Shown here piece by piece: positions 16,942 through 24,633 of a stretch of 27,851 nt of DNA. Position numbers and translations under genes: made by a program. Under the pieces are notes generated by a model that saw only the letters and a list, made by a program, of their open reading frames with translations, made no database searches and was not told the origin of the DNA. The stretch covers positions 1 to 27,851 of the forward strand of contig CAJTOU010000038.1 in the NCBI GenBank assembly GCA_910577835.1, written 5' to 3'. The stretch is from an uncultured Lachnospiraceae bacterium. GTDB lineage: Bacteria; Bacillota_A; Clostridia; Lachnospirales; Lachnospiraceae. Each line of letters begins with the position of its first letter. The first letter of the stretch is position 1.

Positions 16942-18786
16942 CTATTCTTCCTTGTTCTTTTTGTTCTTCATATAAATAATCAGACATGCACTCGCAATTA
17001 CAAGTCCAAGCCCAAGCCAAGTCCAGATTTTGTGCTTTCTGGCAATTGTTTTCAGTACATCTATCTTCTTTTTGTCCGAAATCCGGCTTTCATGTATCTG
17101 TCTAACCTGTTGTAAAGCTGCTTCTTCCTTTTCTCTGGCTTCACTTTCAGTGATAAGCTCTTCAATAATATGACTAATTTGTGCATTGATATCTTCTGTG
17201 GCAGCATTTTCAGATATCAGGTCATCAATGACATTTGATACCATAAACTTTGTAAGTGCAGCTTCTTCGGACTTTCTCTGCGCAGCTTCTTCCTGTGCTA
17301 TCTCTTCAAATATCCTCTGCAAAGCTTTGGATTCTTCAGATTTTTTCGTTTCAACAATATCCTGTAAAACCTCAGATGCTTCCGGTTTCGATTCCTCAAT
17401 GATATTCTGTAAAGTTTCAGACACTTCCGGTTCTGCTTCCTCAATGGCACTCTGTAAAGCTTCAGGCATTTCTGGTTTTGGTGTTTCAACAATGCTTTGT
17501 GATTCTTTGGATTCTTCAGATTTTACTGCATCAACCGCATTCAATATCTCAACATCTGCAAATGTTGCATCTTCTTTTACATTTTCCGCAATTTCTGCGG
17601 CTGCACTTGCTACTGTTGTTGCCACTGTCAAAACATCTGTTACCATATCTGCGGTACCTGATATTTCCTCGACGGTTTCCAATTTGTTAATTCTGCTGTC
17701 TGATTTCTTTATATCATCGCTCTTTGGATTCCTGCACTCTCTATTTTTACTTTGTTTATTTTCAATTTGTCTGTTGTCACTTTCTTTATTTTCTTTTCCT
17801 GAACCTTTGTTTTCTGCCGCATTATCCTTCGAAGCAGCCGTAACTGTTTCTTTTGTCTTTCCGCTGTCTGATTCATAAAACGCACGAATCAGCGCCAGTG
17901 TATCTCTATCTATAACAATGTCTGACTGCTTCAGGGCATTTAATACCTGAAAAAACTTTTGCTTGTCCTGTATCGTAAAATACAGCTTCAACTGTAATGT
18001 ATAAGTAGAAAGCACATCCGGATGCAATTCTTTGCTGCGCTCACACCAGACCTCCATTCTGTCGTATTCTTCACTCTGAAGCAGTCGAAGACAAATGCAC
18101 TCAATATAAACAGCCGTAAGTTTTTCTTTTGCTTTCTGATATAAAACCTCTCCGGCTTCCTCCATCATTCCCACATATTTTTTCTGCTCAAGCTCATCAA
18201 ACACACCCTGACTTAGCATATTATTCATATACTCTATCATAAGAGCAGCATATTCAGGTGCATCCTCCTCATCCTCCTGCATATGCTCATACAGTTCCTG
18301 TACCCTCAGACGAAAATCATTCAGCGCATCCTGAAGAACCGCCGCCGCATAGTGTGCCGTTTCCGAATCATCACTGTTTAATGCAAGCGAAATAGATGCA
18401 AGTGAATTATGAATATCGCCTCTGGCAACCTTCAAAAGCAAAGCCCTCTGACTGCCCTTATCGCTGACCACCAGCGCCTCCTCAATCGGCACAAGATTTC
18501 CTTCTGCCTCAATGTCGGCTCTTTTAAATGTTGTCACACGCTCCTTGCTGAAAATGACATCTGCAAGGTCAACCGCTTTTCTGAAAAATATTTTATATAT
18601 TAAATTACTGACCAAAAAGAACATCGGACCAATACCGGGACAAAAAAGCATTACCTCCGCCTTGAACAGATAATTTTTCCACTGACCCTTTTCAGAGGAG
18701 CGGATTACGCCCCATACAAGATAGATACTGGCAATCATTGTATTTAATACAAGAAATATCAGAAATATCTTAAAATGCCTTATCAT
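16942..18786 (-). CDS. pelE: PelE-like TPR membrane protein
   Basis: 614 residues. Two N-terminal membrane segments (about 7-28 and 44-68) are followed by an alpha-helical region with TPR-like helices (about 120-310), a long low-complexity charged region (about 310-520) including five 15-residue repeats, and a C-terminal membrane segment (about 585-605) ending in basic KNKKNKEE. PelE in Pseudomonas is about half this length: membrane segments plus TPRs that bridge PelD, PelF and PelG. This form has an extra insert and tail anchor. The ATG overlaps the pelD stop by 4 bases, matching the conserved pelD-pelE order. Identity rests mainly on position, topology and TPR-like helices. Confidence 0.68.
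   Translation of the reverse strand: MIRHFKIFLIFLVLNTMIASIYLVWGVIRSSEKGQWKNYLFKAEVMLFCPGIGPMFFLVSNLIYKIFFRKAVDLADVIFSKERVTTFKRADIEAEGNLVPIEEALVVSDKGSQRALLLKVARGDIHNSLASISLALNSDDSETAHYAAAVLQDALNDFRLRVQELYEHMQEDEEDAPEYAALMIEYMNNMLSQGVFDELEQKKYVGMMEEAGEVLYQKAKEKLTAVYIECICLRLLQSEEYDRMEVWCERSKELHPDVLSTYTLQLKLYFTIQDKQKFFQVLNALKQSDIVIDRDTLALIRAFYESDSGKTKETVTAASKDNAAENKGSGKENKESDNRQIENKQSKNRECRNPKSDDIKKSDSRINKLETVEEISGTADMVTDVLTVATTVASAAAEIAENVKEDATFADVEILNAVDAVKSEESKESQSIVETPKPEMPEALQSAIEEAEPEVSETLQNIIEESKPEASEVLQDIVETKKSEESKALQRIFEEIAQEEAAQRKSEEAALTKFMVSNVIDDLISENAATEDINAQISHIIEELITESEAREKEEAALQQVRQIHESRISDKKKIDVLKTIARKHKIWTWLGLGLVIASACLIIYMKNKKNKEE
17302..17526 (-). repeat. Five 45-base tandem repeats inside the PelE-like gene
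   Basis: Exactly five imperfect 45-base units (225 bases) encode 15-residue repeats at about residues 421-495, consensus xKPExSExLQxIxEE. The first and fifth units share KSEESK and sit slightly apart from the central three. The frame is kept throughout, so copy number could vary without breaking the gene. The repeats are acidic and predicted helical. Confidence 0.85.
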
Positions 18787-20966
18787 GCAACAACCTCCTC
18801 CCGTATCTCACTTGAAAAACCAGCTTCCAGAAATCTCTTCTTTACAATTTCAGCAGATGCCGAATCTGTATTTGCAAGCAGCGCATACAGGTTTCCATCT
18901 TTCAGTCTTCCAAGATAGTCGGACTGACGCATCATGTGATTCAGTTTATCACTTACCTCAGCTTCTGACATTTCATTAATAGCTTTTACTGAAAGCAATG
19001 CACATTCTGTCAGATTTTTATTGCGTGCGTCAAGATATGCGCTTACAAGTGCAGTAAATGCACTCTCTTCCAGAATTTTTGTTCCATGCACATAGCGCTG
19101 TTCCTCAAGTGCCGACATATAACGGTTTGCACGCACTACCGCATTCTGAATCAGATATCCGGCAATTGTCAGCATATTCGCTTGTCCCAGCGTCATCTTT
19201 TCCCAAGGAATACCCCAAATCATAATAATAAGCTGCATCTCGCGGTCTGAATAAATGGCATTTGCCATCAGCGGATATTCCTTATTCATATTTCTGTTAA
19301 TATAGACCTCTTCTTTTTGAAGCTTGTCATACATCTCCTCCATTTTCTGATAATTAATAGAGTTGCCAAGTCCCCTCGCCTTGTCGGAAGTTGATGAAAA
19401 AAGTCTTGCATAGGAACGGTTTGCAACACGATAAACAGCCACATCTTCGCTGCTGGTCAGTTCCGACAACACCTCCGCCGCATGGAACAAAATTTCCTCC
19501 GGTTCATCCCTGTCAAGGCTCGAAGTAATCTCATAAATTTTTCCAAGACTGTCATTCTGATTAATTACCTGGTCTGAAAGCATTTCCTTTACACGCACAT
19601 TGCTGACATTGATATCTGAAATATCATCAAGCTGATTGGTCAGATATCCGATTTCATATGCTTCCTCCTCCTGAACAGTTTTCAACTGGTCCCGCATATA
19701 ACCTACCACCAGTCCCAGAATCAAAAGCTGTGCAATCCATACATAAGTATTATAATCCAATATAACATCAAATCCGCTTCTCTGATACATCTGACGGAAA
19801 ATATAACCTGATACTGCCAGAAGACTTGAAAAAATGGCCTGCTGCTGCCCGTATACAATGGCAAACAGCAGCACATACAAAAGATAAAAATCCAGATTTG
19901 CAAAATACTGACTGCCAACTGCACGGTTATTCATCATAAAAAACGGAATAAAAGCTACAAGATTTTCAAGAAATGGCGCCATTACTGCAAGAAACCTGCG
20001 ATTGCCTTTTTTCAGTTTTTCCCAGAAATTTTTCGGCTTTCCTGTTACTCTTGAAAATTCTGATTCATGTTTTTTCAGATAAGGTGCCATTTTTAAAATA
20101 ACCGAATCCGGCTTATGAAAAATCTTTATTCCAAACTCTTCGTCAAACGCGGCTGCGGACAGATTCACTGAATATCGCTCCATGGAAGAATTATCCACTA
20201 TTGAAATGTCATTTCCCAACTGCTTTTGAATCTGTTCTGCAACCCATTCTTCTGTTACAGGTTCCATGGAAGAGATATGATAAATATTCTGTTTATGAGT
20301 TTCCGCTTCCACCATTTTGTAGACAAATTCCACTGCATCGGAAACATACAGAAAGGAATGTTCCACTCCTTTATTTATACTGATTTCCTTAATATCAATT
20401 GCATCCATACACATCTTGGCACAGAGATTATTTATCTCTCTTTTGTCCTCCGGAATTGCATACATATGGTCAAGACGCAGCACCACGGCATCGATTCCAA
20501 GCAACTCTCTGTAATTCAGGCAAATTTCTTCACCCATTGCAACTGCCTGCCCCTTGCGGTCCAAAACCACACGCTGCTCACTCTCATCAATGGAAGCAGG
20601 ATAACTTTTCTGAAAAACTTCCTCTGAGGACAGATAAATAAAACGCCCTTTGTTCAACGCTGAAAATGACATAATAATATTCATCAGGCCCGATGTATAG
20701 GCAACCGATTCATTCCTTGATTTTACCCAGCCAAAATTCAGGTCGTAAGCACCCATAAATATAACGACATCCGGTTTTACGCTCTGAAATACCTCGCCGA
20801 TACATTCATTGTCATAATTAAATCTGTATGTCTCGAACACCTTTCTATAACCATGAGAAGTATTTTTTTCCTTTGTCAGATGGAATATCCTGTGACCTTC
20901 CTTATTTAGTTTGTCTACCATAAAATGCATAAAGCTGCTGGTACTTCCGATTAATAAGATATCCAT
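18783..20966 (-). CDS. pelD: PelD-like c-di-GMP receptor fused to an SDR domain
   Basis: 727 residues. An NAD-dependent epimerase/SDR-like domain (about 1-300: MDILLIGSTSS, YLSSEEVF, SFLYVSDAVEFVY) is fused to a PelD-type part: about four membrane segments (about 330-430), a GAF-like domain (about 475-620) and a degenerate GGDEF domain (about 625-727). In the latter, RQSD (680-683) matches the RxxD c-di-GMP inhibitory site at its usual distance from the GGDEF position, where KDGNL (689-693) replaces GGDEF. It therefore cannot make c-di-GMP but probably binds it, like PelD, switching on polymer synthesis. The SDR part lacks a recognisable YxxxK catalytic pair (GQAVAMGEE at that position), so it may be a binding domain. 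The gene follows the PqqD-like gene by 30 bases and overlaps pelE by 4. Confidence 0.88.
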   Translation of the reverse strand: MDILLIGSTSSFMHFMVDKLNKEGHRIFHLTKEKNTSHGYRKVFETYRFNYDNECIGEVFQSVKPDVVIFMGAYDLNFGWVKSRNESVAYTSGLMNIIMSFSALNKGRFIYLSSEEVFQKSYPASIDESEQRVVLDRKGQAVAMGEEICLNYRELLGIDAVVLRLDHMYAIPEDKREINNLCAKMCMDAIDIKEISINKGVEHSFLYVSDAVEFVYKMVEAETHKQNIYHISSMEPVTEEWVAEQIQKQLGNDISIVDNSSMERYSVNLSAAAFDEEFGIKIFHKPDSVILKMAPYLKKHESEFSRVTGKPKNFWEKLKKGNRRFLAVMAPFLENLVAFIPFFMMNNRAVGSQYFANLDFYLLYVLLFAIVYGQQQAIFSSLLAVSGYIFRQMYQRSGFDVILDYNTYVWIAQLLILGLVVGYMRDQLKTVQEEEAYEIGYLTNQLDDISDINVSNVRVKEMLSDQVINQNDSLGKIYEITSSLDRDEPEEILFHAAEVLSELTSSEDVAVYRVANRSYARLFSSTSDKARGLGNSINYQKMEEMYDKLQKEEVYINRNMNKEYPLMANAIYSDREMQLIIMIWGIPWEKMTLGQANMLTIAGYLIQNAVVRANRYMSALEEQRYVHGTKILEESAFTALVSAYLDARNKNLTECALLSVKAINEMSEAEVSDKLNHMMRQSDYLGRLKDGNLYALLANTDSASAEIVKKRFLEAGFSSEIREEVVA

Positions 20967-20996
20967 ACTTTTTACCGCCTCAATTTATTTTTTATT

Positions 20997-21260
20997 TTAA
21001 AACAAAATCCCCTGTTTCTGTAACTGTTCTATAAACTCCCTGATATCCTCAAGCGCTTCCTCGTATGAAATACCATAACGCATATGCAGCATATCGGCAA
21101 TCTCTTCTTCCGACACTGATTCTATGTAATTCTGCCAGATATACGCCCCGCACTCATTCATGGTTACCGGCTTTTTATAAATCTCCCCGGTCTGTTCCAT
21201 ATCCAGCAGCCAGTAAAGACCTGCGGCATACCGCAGTTGATACCGTTTTTTTTCGTGCAT
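20997..21260 (-). CDS. PqqD-family small protein, first gene of the Pel-type operon
   Basis: 87 residues. The fold signature of PqqD/RRE proteins is visible: an N-terminal beta region (YAAGLYWLLDMEQTGEIY), then MNECGAYIWQ, SVSEEEIADML, a YGISYEEALEDIREFIEQL helix and a hydrophobic end (QKQGILF). RRE-type proteins usually bind a peptide substrate and deliver it to a radical SAM or other maturase, but none is encoded nearby. Placed first, 30 bases before pelD, it may instead act as an adaptor or assembly factor for the polysaccharide machinery. The ATG is 9 bases after an AGGAG. Family assignment is good; function here is unknown. Confidence 0.8.
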   Translation of the reverse strand: MHEKKRYQLRYAAGLYWLLDMEQTGEIYKKPVTMNECGAYIWQNYIESVSEEEIADMLHMRYGISYEEALEDIREFIEQLQKQGILF

Positions 21261-21304
21261 TTTTTCAAACTCCTGTCGAAAATTTAACTAACTATGATTT
21301 TTAT

Positions 21305-21334
21305 ATTATAGCACATCAGAAGGGTTTTTGTACA
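21305..21334 (-). promoter_or_regulatory. Candidate promoter of the Pel-type operon
   Basis: Reading minus, TATAAT (21305-21310) has TGTACA (4 of 6 matches to TTGACA) 18 bases upstream at 21329-21334. The leader to the PqqD-like ATG at 21260 is about 40 bases. The flanking 21335-21410 sequence is non-coding; I see no clear operator. Confidence 0.5.
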
Positions 21335-21412
21335 TAGATTATTTCGCTTTCTTCGACAATTTTAACACTTCTGCCAGTTGTCTTTGGTAAAAGTGATGCA
21401 TAAAAATGGAAA

Positions 21413-21470
21413 AAGAGACTGCCATATGAAATATTAGACATCACAAAATTATTCCAAGCGGCAGTCTCTT
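21413..21470 (-). terminator. Terminator of the EpsJ-like glycosyltransferase gene
   Basis: An 11-pair perfect stem (AAGAGACTGCC with GGCAGTCTCTT) with a 36-base loop, followed on the minus strand by a run of T's. It lies 34 bases past the stop at 21504 and separates that gene from the Pel-type operon. The long loop is unusual for an intrinsic terminator. Confidence 0.6.
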
Positions 21471-21503
21471 CACATTTTTCAATTGACAAATATGACATTT
21501 ACT

Positions 21504-22427
21504 TTAGACTGAACAGAGCAGCATAAGAATTTTCATTGGAAAAGTTACATACTGATTTTGGCAGGCAATGGACCTGCTGTTTTTTATATCTATATGAATC
21601 TGCTTTCTGATTTTTTTCGCTTCGGGATTCTTCTTTATTCTTCTCAGATTCACATAGCTGTATAACATTGCCTTTATATATTTATATTCCGCACAGTCTG
21701 TCAGCTCTGGCATTCTCTGCTTTATAAAATTCAGATTATCTATACTGTTATAATAGCAGTCCACATTGCGGATAGAGAACGTCGAGGTGGTAATACTGTT
21801 CTGGCGTATTCTGTAAAAGTATGTATCTTTATCCAAAAACACGATTTTTTTACATTCTGCATAAGCATGCAAAGCCACTACTTCATCATCATTTACTCTG
21901 TCCAATGGAAAACGGATTTCTTTGAATACCTCTTTTTTAAAAAGCCGGTTCCATACAGCAGAGCCCTCAAGCAGCACATGTCTCATCGCTCTGGCAGAAG
22001 TCTGGCACCTAGGATTTGTATGCTGCCTGTTTTGAAGAAGCATTCTTCCATTTTTTTCAATTACCTTTACACAGCCTCCTACTGCACAGTCTGCATGGTA
22101 TTTTTTTAATCCTTTGTAAAGTATCTCGTATGCGTCTCTGGTCATCCAGTCGTCACTGTCCACAAAACTGATATAGTCTCCACTGGCATATTCGATTCCG
22201 TCATTGCGAGCTCGTGCCACACCTTCATTCTGTTTATGAATCACATGAATGCGACTATCCTTTCTGGCATACCAGTCGCAGATTTGCCCGCATTTATCAG
22301 GAGAACCGTCATCGACAAGAATAATCTCCAGATTCTGGTAAGTTTGATGTATCAGACTGTTCAGGCATTTGGGCAGATAGTCTTCCACATTGTAAACAGG
22401 GATAATAATACTGATTGTTTTGTCCAT
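21504..22427 (-). CDS. GT2 glycosyltransferase, EpsJ/wall-sugar type
   Basis: 307 residues, GT-A fold: IIIPVYNVEDYLPKCL at the start, LVDDGSPDKCG, then SFVDSDDW with the DxD-type metal site, and a later NDDEV acidic motif. Enzymes of this type add sugars in capsule, exopolysaccharide or teichoic acid synthesis. The true start is the ATG at 22427: the open frame extends to a TTG at 22442, but those codons are the ribosome binding site (GGAGG, 8 bases before the ATG). It has its own promoter and terminator and so is transcribed separately from the Pel-type operon next to it. It ends in a short hydrophobic stretch (MKILMLLCSV). The acceptor is unknown. Confidence 0.88.
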   Translation of the reverse strand: MDKTISIIIPVYNVEDYLPKCLNSLIHQTYQNLEIILVDDGSPDKCGQICDWYARKDSRIHVIHKQNEGVARARNDGIEYASGDYISFVDSDDWMTRDAYEILYKGLKKYHADCAVGGCVKVIEKNGRMLLQNRQHTNPRCQTSARAMRHVLLEGSAVWNRLFKKEVFKEIRFPLDRVNDDEVVALHAYAECKKIVFLDKDTYFYRIRQNSITTSTFSIRNVDCYYNSIDNLNFIKQRMPELTDCAEYKYIKAMLYSYVNLRRIKKNPEAKKIRKQIHIDIKNSRSIACQNQYVTFPMKILMLLCSV

Positions 22428-22477
22428 ATTTTTTTCCTCCAAAATTTTATTTCAACAGCACTGTAATTATTGCTTCT

Positions 22478-22507
22478 ATTGTAGCATAAGTTATTTGTGA
22501 AAACAAG
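22478..22507 (-). promoter_or_regulatory. Promoter of the EpsJ-like glycosyltransferase gene
   Basis: Reading minus, TACAAT with the extended TGC element (22478-22486) is preceded 18 bases upstream by TTGTTT (22502-22507). It lies about 50 bases before the ATG at 22427. Confidence 0.5.
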
Positions 22508-22508
22508 A

Positions 22509-22541
22509 AAAAAGCAGGATGTGACATGTCCTACTTTTTAT
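22509..22541 (-). terminator. Hairpin terminator, possibly bidirectional
   Basis: Stem AGTAGGA with TCCTGCT (7 pairs, one G-U) and a 9-base loop, flanked by an A-run on one side and a T-run on the other, so it can work on either strand. On the minus strand it would end the transcript of the small ORF at 22647 and the AraC-type gene, just before the promoter of the EpsJ-like gene. Confidence 0.6.
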
Positions 22542-22646
22542 ATTTTTATTAAATTATATATTTTTATATTTATTAATGCGTATTAATATATTTTATATAT
22601 AAACACAAAAAATGTTTCTTTTATAAAGTCAAAGAACACTTTCTTT

Positions 22647-22889
22647 TTACTCTTGGTCTCCGGTTTTCTCCATAACTCTTTCGCTGTATATTCTGCTCAG
22701 CCTGTCGCAGCGTAATAGGCCATCAATACTGTCATAATCAAAAATTGTATTTAAATGCCCGATATGTGCATTATATACCGCTTCACCCAATAGAAAGCTG
22801 TCATCAAGATATACAAGCCACTCTTCTCTTGTATAATTTATCAGATTTTCAAATGTCCAAATCTTCAGACTGGAAAAGAAAGCATCCAC
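22647..22889 (-). CDS. Small protein of unknown function downstream of the AraC-type gene
   Basis: 80 residues from a GTG at 22889; not recognised. The protein is compact and well-formed (TFENLINYTREEWLVYLDDSF, then a segment with EAVYNAHIGHLN) and Trp-containing, which argues for real coding. The frame stays open about 45 bases further upstream, to just past the AraC-type stop. An AAGGAG lies in that stretch with no ATG, GTG or TTG at the proper distance, while the GTG is over 20 bases from it. The start codon may therefore be lost by mutation, or a non-standard start may be used. It probably shares the AraC-type transcript. Confidence 0.5.
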   Translation of the reverse strand: MDAFFSSLKIWTFENLINYTREEWLVYLDDSFLLGEAVYNAHIGHLNTIFDYDSIDGLLRCDRLSRIYSERVMEKTGDQE

Positions 22890-22936
22890 TGTCTGACGGC
22901 AGAAATCAGTTATCTCCTTTTTTCCGTTGCTTATTT

Positions 22937-23878
22937 TTATATATTATCTGTTTTTTCTGTATATCTGTCATTTTTGCTGTCTGCCTCTCTTCTGTCTAAT
23001 AACTTATGAACTGGAATATACAAATCCATCTGGGCAGAAGATGACTGGCAATCCCATCTTTCGTCATAATATTCAAAATCTGCGCATACTTCATGAGAAA
23101 GATAATATTCCGAAGAAGGAAGCCATACATCATAAATATATCGAAACGCTTTTCCTATCTCTCCGTTTGCATTATTTCCATTTACTGTAAAAACTGCATA
23201 GTACGCCTTTGGAATCCGTTTCATACACATACCATCAGGGATATCGGTATTGCTTTCTGCTTCAACTGCTGCCATATAGTAGAATTGAAGCGGTTCTTTC
23301 TGAAAATCCTCGGAATAATCCTCAAAACCATACATTGTATTTGGATTTGTTCTTTTTATCTTATGCCAGTTTGATTTTAATTCCTCCCATGCTTCTCCTA
23401 TGACCTGAAATCCATTGCCGGTATATTTTCTGCTTCCGACAAGAACAAATTCATCTTTTTCAACAAATCTCGGCTCCATAATATATTCGCCCTTAAAAGG
23501 AACTCTTTTTGTGTATCCTTCTATAATGGTCTGTATGCTTTTATAATCAATTTTTATCTTCTCTTTTCTTACATCGGACGGAAGCATGCCATAGGTTGTT
23601 TTAAAACTGCGATTAAAAGACTGTATGCTTCCAAAACCATTTTCATAGCAAATTTCGGTAATGGTTTTTTCTGTTTCGCACAAGTCCATATGTGCATACA
23701 TAAGCCTGCGTTTTCTTAAATAATCCGTTATTGTCTGACCGGTTACAGATGAAAATATTTTGTGAAAATGAAATGGAGAGTAACCAAATACTTCTGCCAA
23801 ACGCTCAAAAGTGATGTTTTCATTTAAATGCTCGTCGATATAACACAGAGCATTTTCAATTAATTGTAAATTATTCAT
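22937..23878 (-). CDS. AraC-family regulator with GyrI-like effector domain
   Basis: 313 residues. An N-terminal AraC-type double helix-turn-helix (about 1-105: LAEVFGYSPFHFHKIFSSVTG, then ITEICYENGFGSIQSFNRSFK) is joined to a C-terminal GyrI-like/AraC effector-binding domain (about 130-295: EPRFVEKDEFVLVG, AWEELKS, YGFEDYS, IPKAYYAVFTV). Such proteins bind a small hydrophobic or cationic ligand and activate transporter or detoxification genes. The ATG has a strong AGGAGG 9 bases upstream. A 15-base palindrome in the leader may be its own operator. Target genes are unknown; the small ORF at 22647 lies directly downstream. Confidence 0.92.
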   Translation of the reverse strand: MNNLQLIENALCYIDEHLNENITFERLAEVFGYSPFHFHKIFSSVTGQTITDYLRKRRLMYAHMDLCETEKTITEICYENGFGSIQSFNRSFKTTYGMLPSDVRKEKIKIDYKSIQTIIEGYTKRVPFKGEYIMEPRFVEKDEFVLVGSRKYTGNGFQVIGEAWEELKSNWHKIKRTNPNTMYGFEDYSEDFQKEPLQFYYMAAVEAESNTDIPDGMCMKRIPKAYYAVFTVNGNNANGEIGKAFRYIYDVWLPSSEYYLSHEVCADFEYYDERWDCQSSSAQMDLYIPVHKLLDRREADSKNDRYTEKTDNI

Positions 23879-23890
23879 ATATATTACCTC

Positions 23891-23905
23891 CTGTATATGA
23901 TACAG
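23891..23905. promoter_or_regulatory. Palindrome in the leader of the AraC-type gene
   Basis: CTGTAT-ATG-ATACAG, 6-base perfect arms, overlapping the AGGAGG ribosome binding site and lying just downstream of a TATACT -10-like element (23908-23913). It is placed where repressor binding or RNA pairing would block expression, so it is a candidate operator. Confidence 0.35.
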
Positions 23906-24019
23906 TTAGTATATATGCTATTTATTTTTCAGGCTTATCATTTCTTGTGATTTTCTTATTTAACAATAAAATGAAGTTCAAAAAGTTGAAATCTTTATAC
24001 AAATTATAATATATTCTTA

Positions 24020-24493
24020 CTATAATTTCTCTTTTTTTCTGATTCTTTCAATTTCTTTTATGATTTTATCTGTCCATTCATCATCCTGACCGCCTACTAT
24101 GAAAACATGAAATCCATAAGTCTTTCCATTCTCAGCAACAGAACGGTCATCATCCACATGCAGGTCAATCCGGTATCTACTTGGATACTTTGACGGCATG
24201 CCTTCCAAATGGCCTGCCTGCACTTCACTGGCATGTTTTGCACCATTAATAATCGCATCCAGTTTTATTCCATAGCAGCGAAACAAACCCCGTATATAAT
24301 GCTCTGAACGATAGGAAGTCGTATAAATCCACAGTTCCATATTCTGTTCATGAATGTACTTCATAAGTTTTACTGTTCCTAAACGCAAGCGTTCTTTATA
24401 TATCATGTAAAAAGGGAATTTCAATTTCTGTTCCGTTTTAAAGTTCTTTTCTGATACAAAAAGTGTATCATCTAAATCAAATGAAATTCTCAT
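24020..24493 (-). CDS. HAD-like phosphatase-type protein
   Basis: 157 residues from the ATG at 24493, 6 bases after an AAAGGA-type site. An upstream ATG at 24526 would add 11 residues before the fold begins and is less likely. Motif I is SFDLDDTLF (nucleophile and general acid Asp), motif II YTTSYRS, and the last motif HVDDDRS. The length is short for HAD enzymes and the cap is minimal. It resembles small uncharacterised HAD proteins acting on phosphate esters; the substrate is unknown. It lies 140 bases after the methyltransferase gene on the same strand and may share its transcript. Confidence 0.8.
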   Translation of the reverse strand: MRISFDLDDTLFVSEKNFKTEQKLKFPFYMIYKERLRLGTVKLMKYIHEQNMELWIYTTSYRSEHYIRGLFRCYGIKLDAIINGAKHASEVQAGHLEGMPSKYPSRYRIDLHVDDDRSVAENGKTYGFHVFIVGGQDDEWTDKIIKEIERIRKKEKL

Positions 24494-24633
24494 TCCGGTT
24501 CCTTTCATCCCTTTCTCACAAAGCATTTCTTCTTGCTTCTATCAAACAACATAAATCAAAAAATATTTTTTATTCTTCAATATATATTACTTATCTTCAA
24601 AACAATTTTCTATCGTTTTTCTATTACTCAAAA

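Noticed and set aside
17186..17878. 230-codon plus-strand ORF rich in Ser and Ala
   Set aside because: Antisense to the low-complexity acidic part of the PelE-like gene; its composition is the mirror of Glu-rich codons.
21316..21498. 60-codon minus-strand ORF with its own ATG
   Set aside because: It runs through the terminator hairpin of the EpsJ-like gene and ends at the Pel operon promoter; no ribosome binding site or recognisable protein pattern. The region felt like a dispersed intergenic element, but I saw no repeat copy in the window to support that.
22428..22442. Upstream TTG start for the EpsJ-like glycosyltransferase
   Set aside because: These codons contain the GGAGG ribosome binding site for the ATG at 22427.
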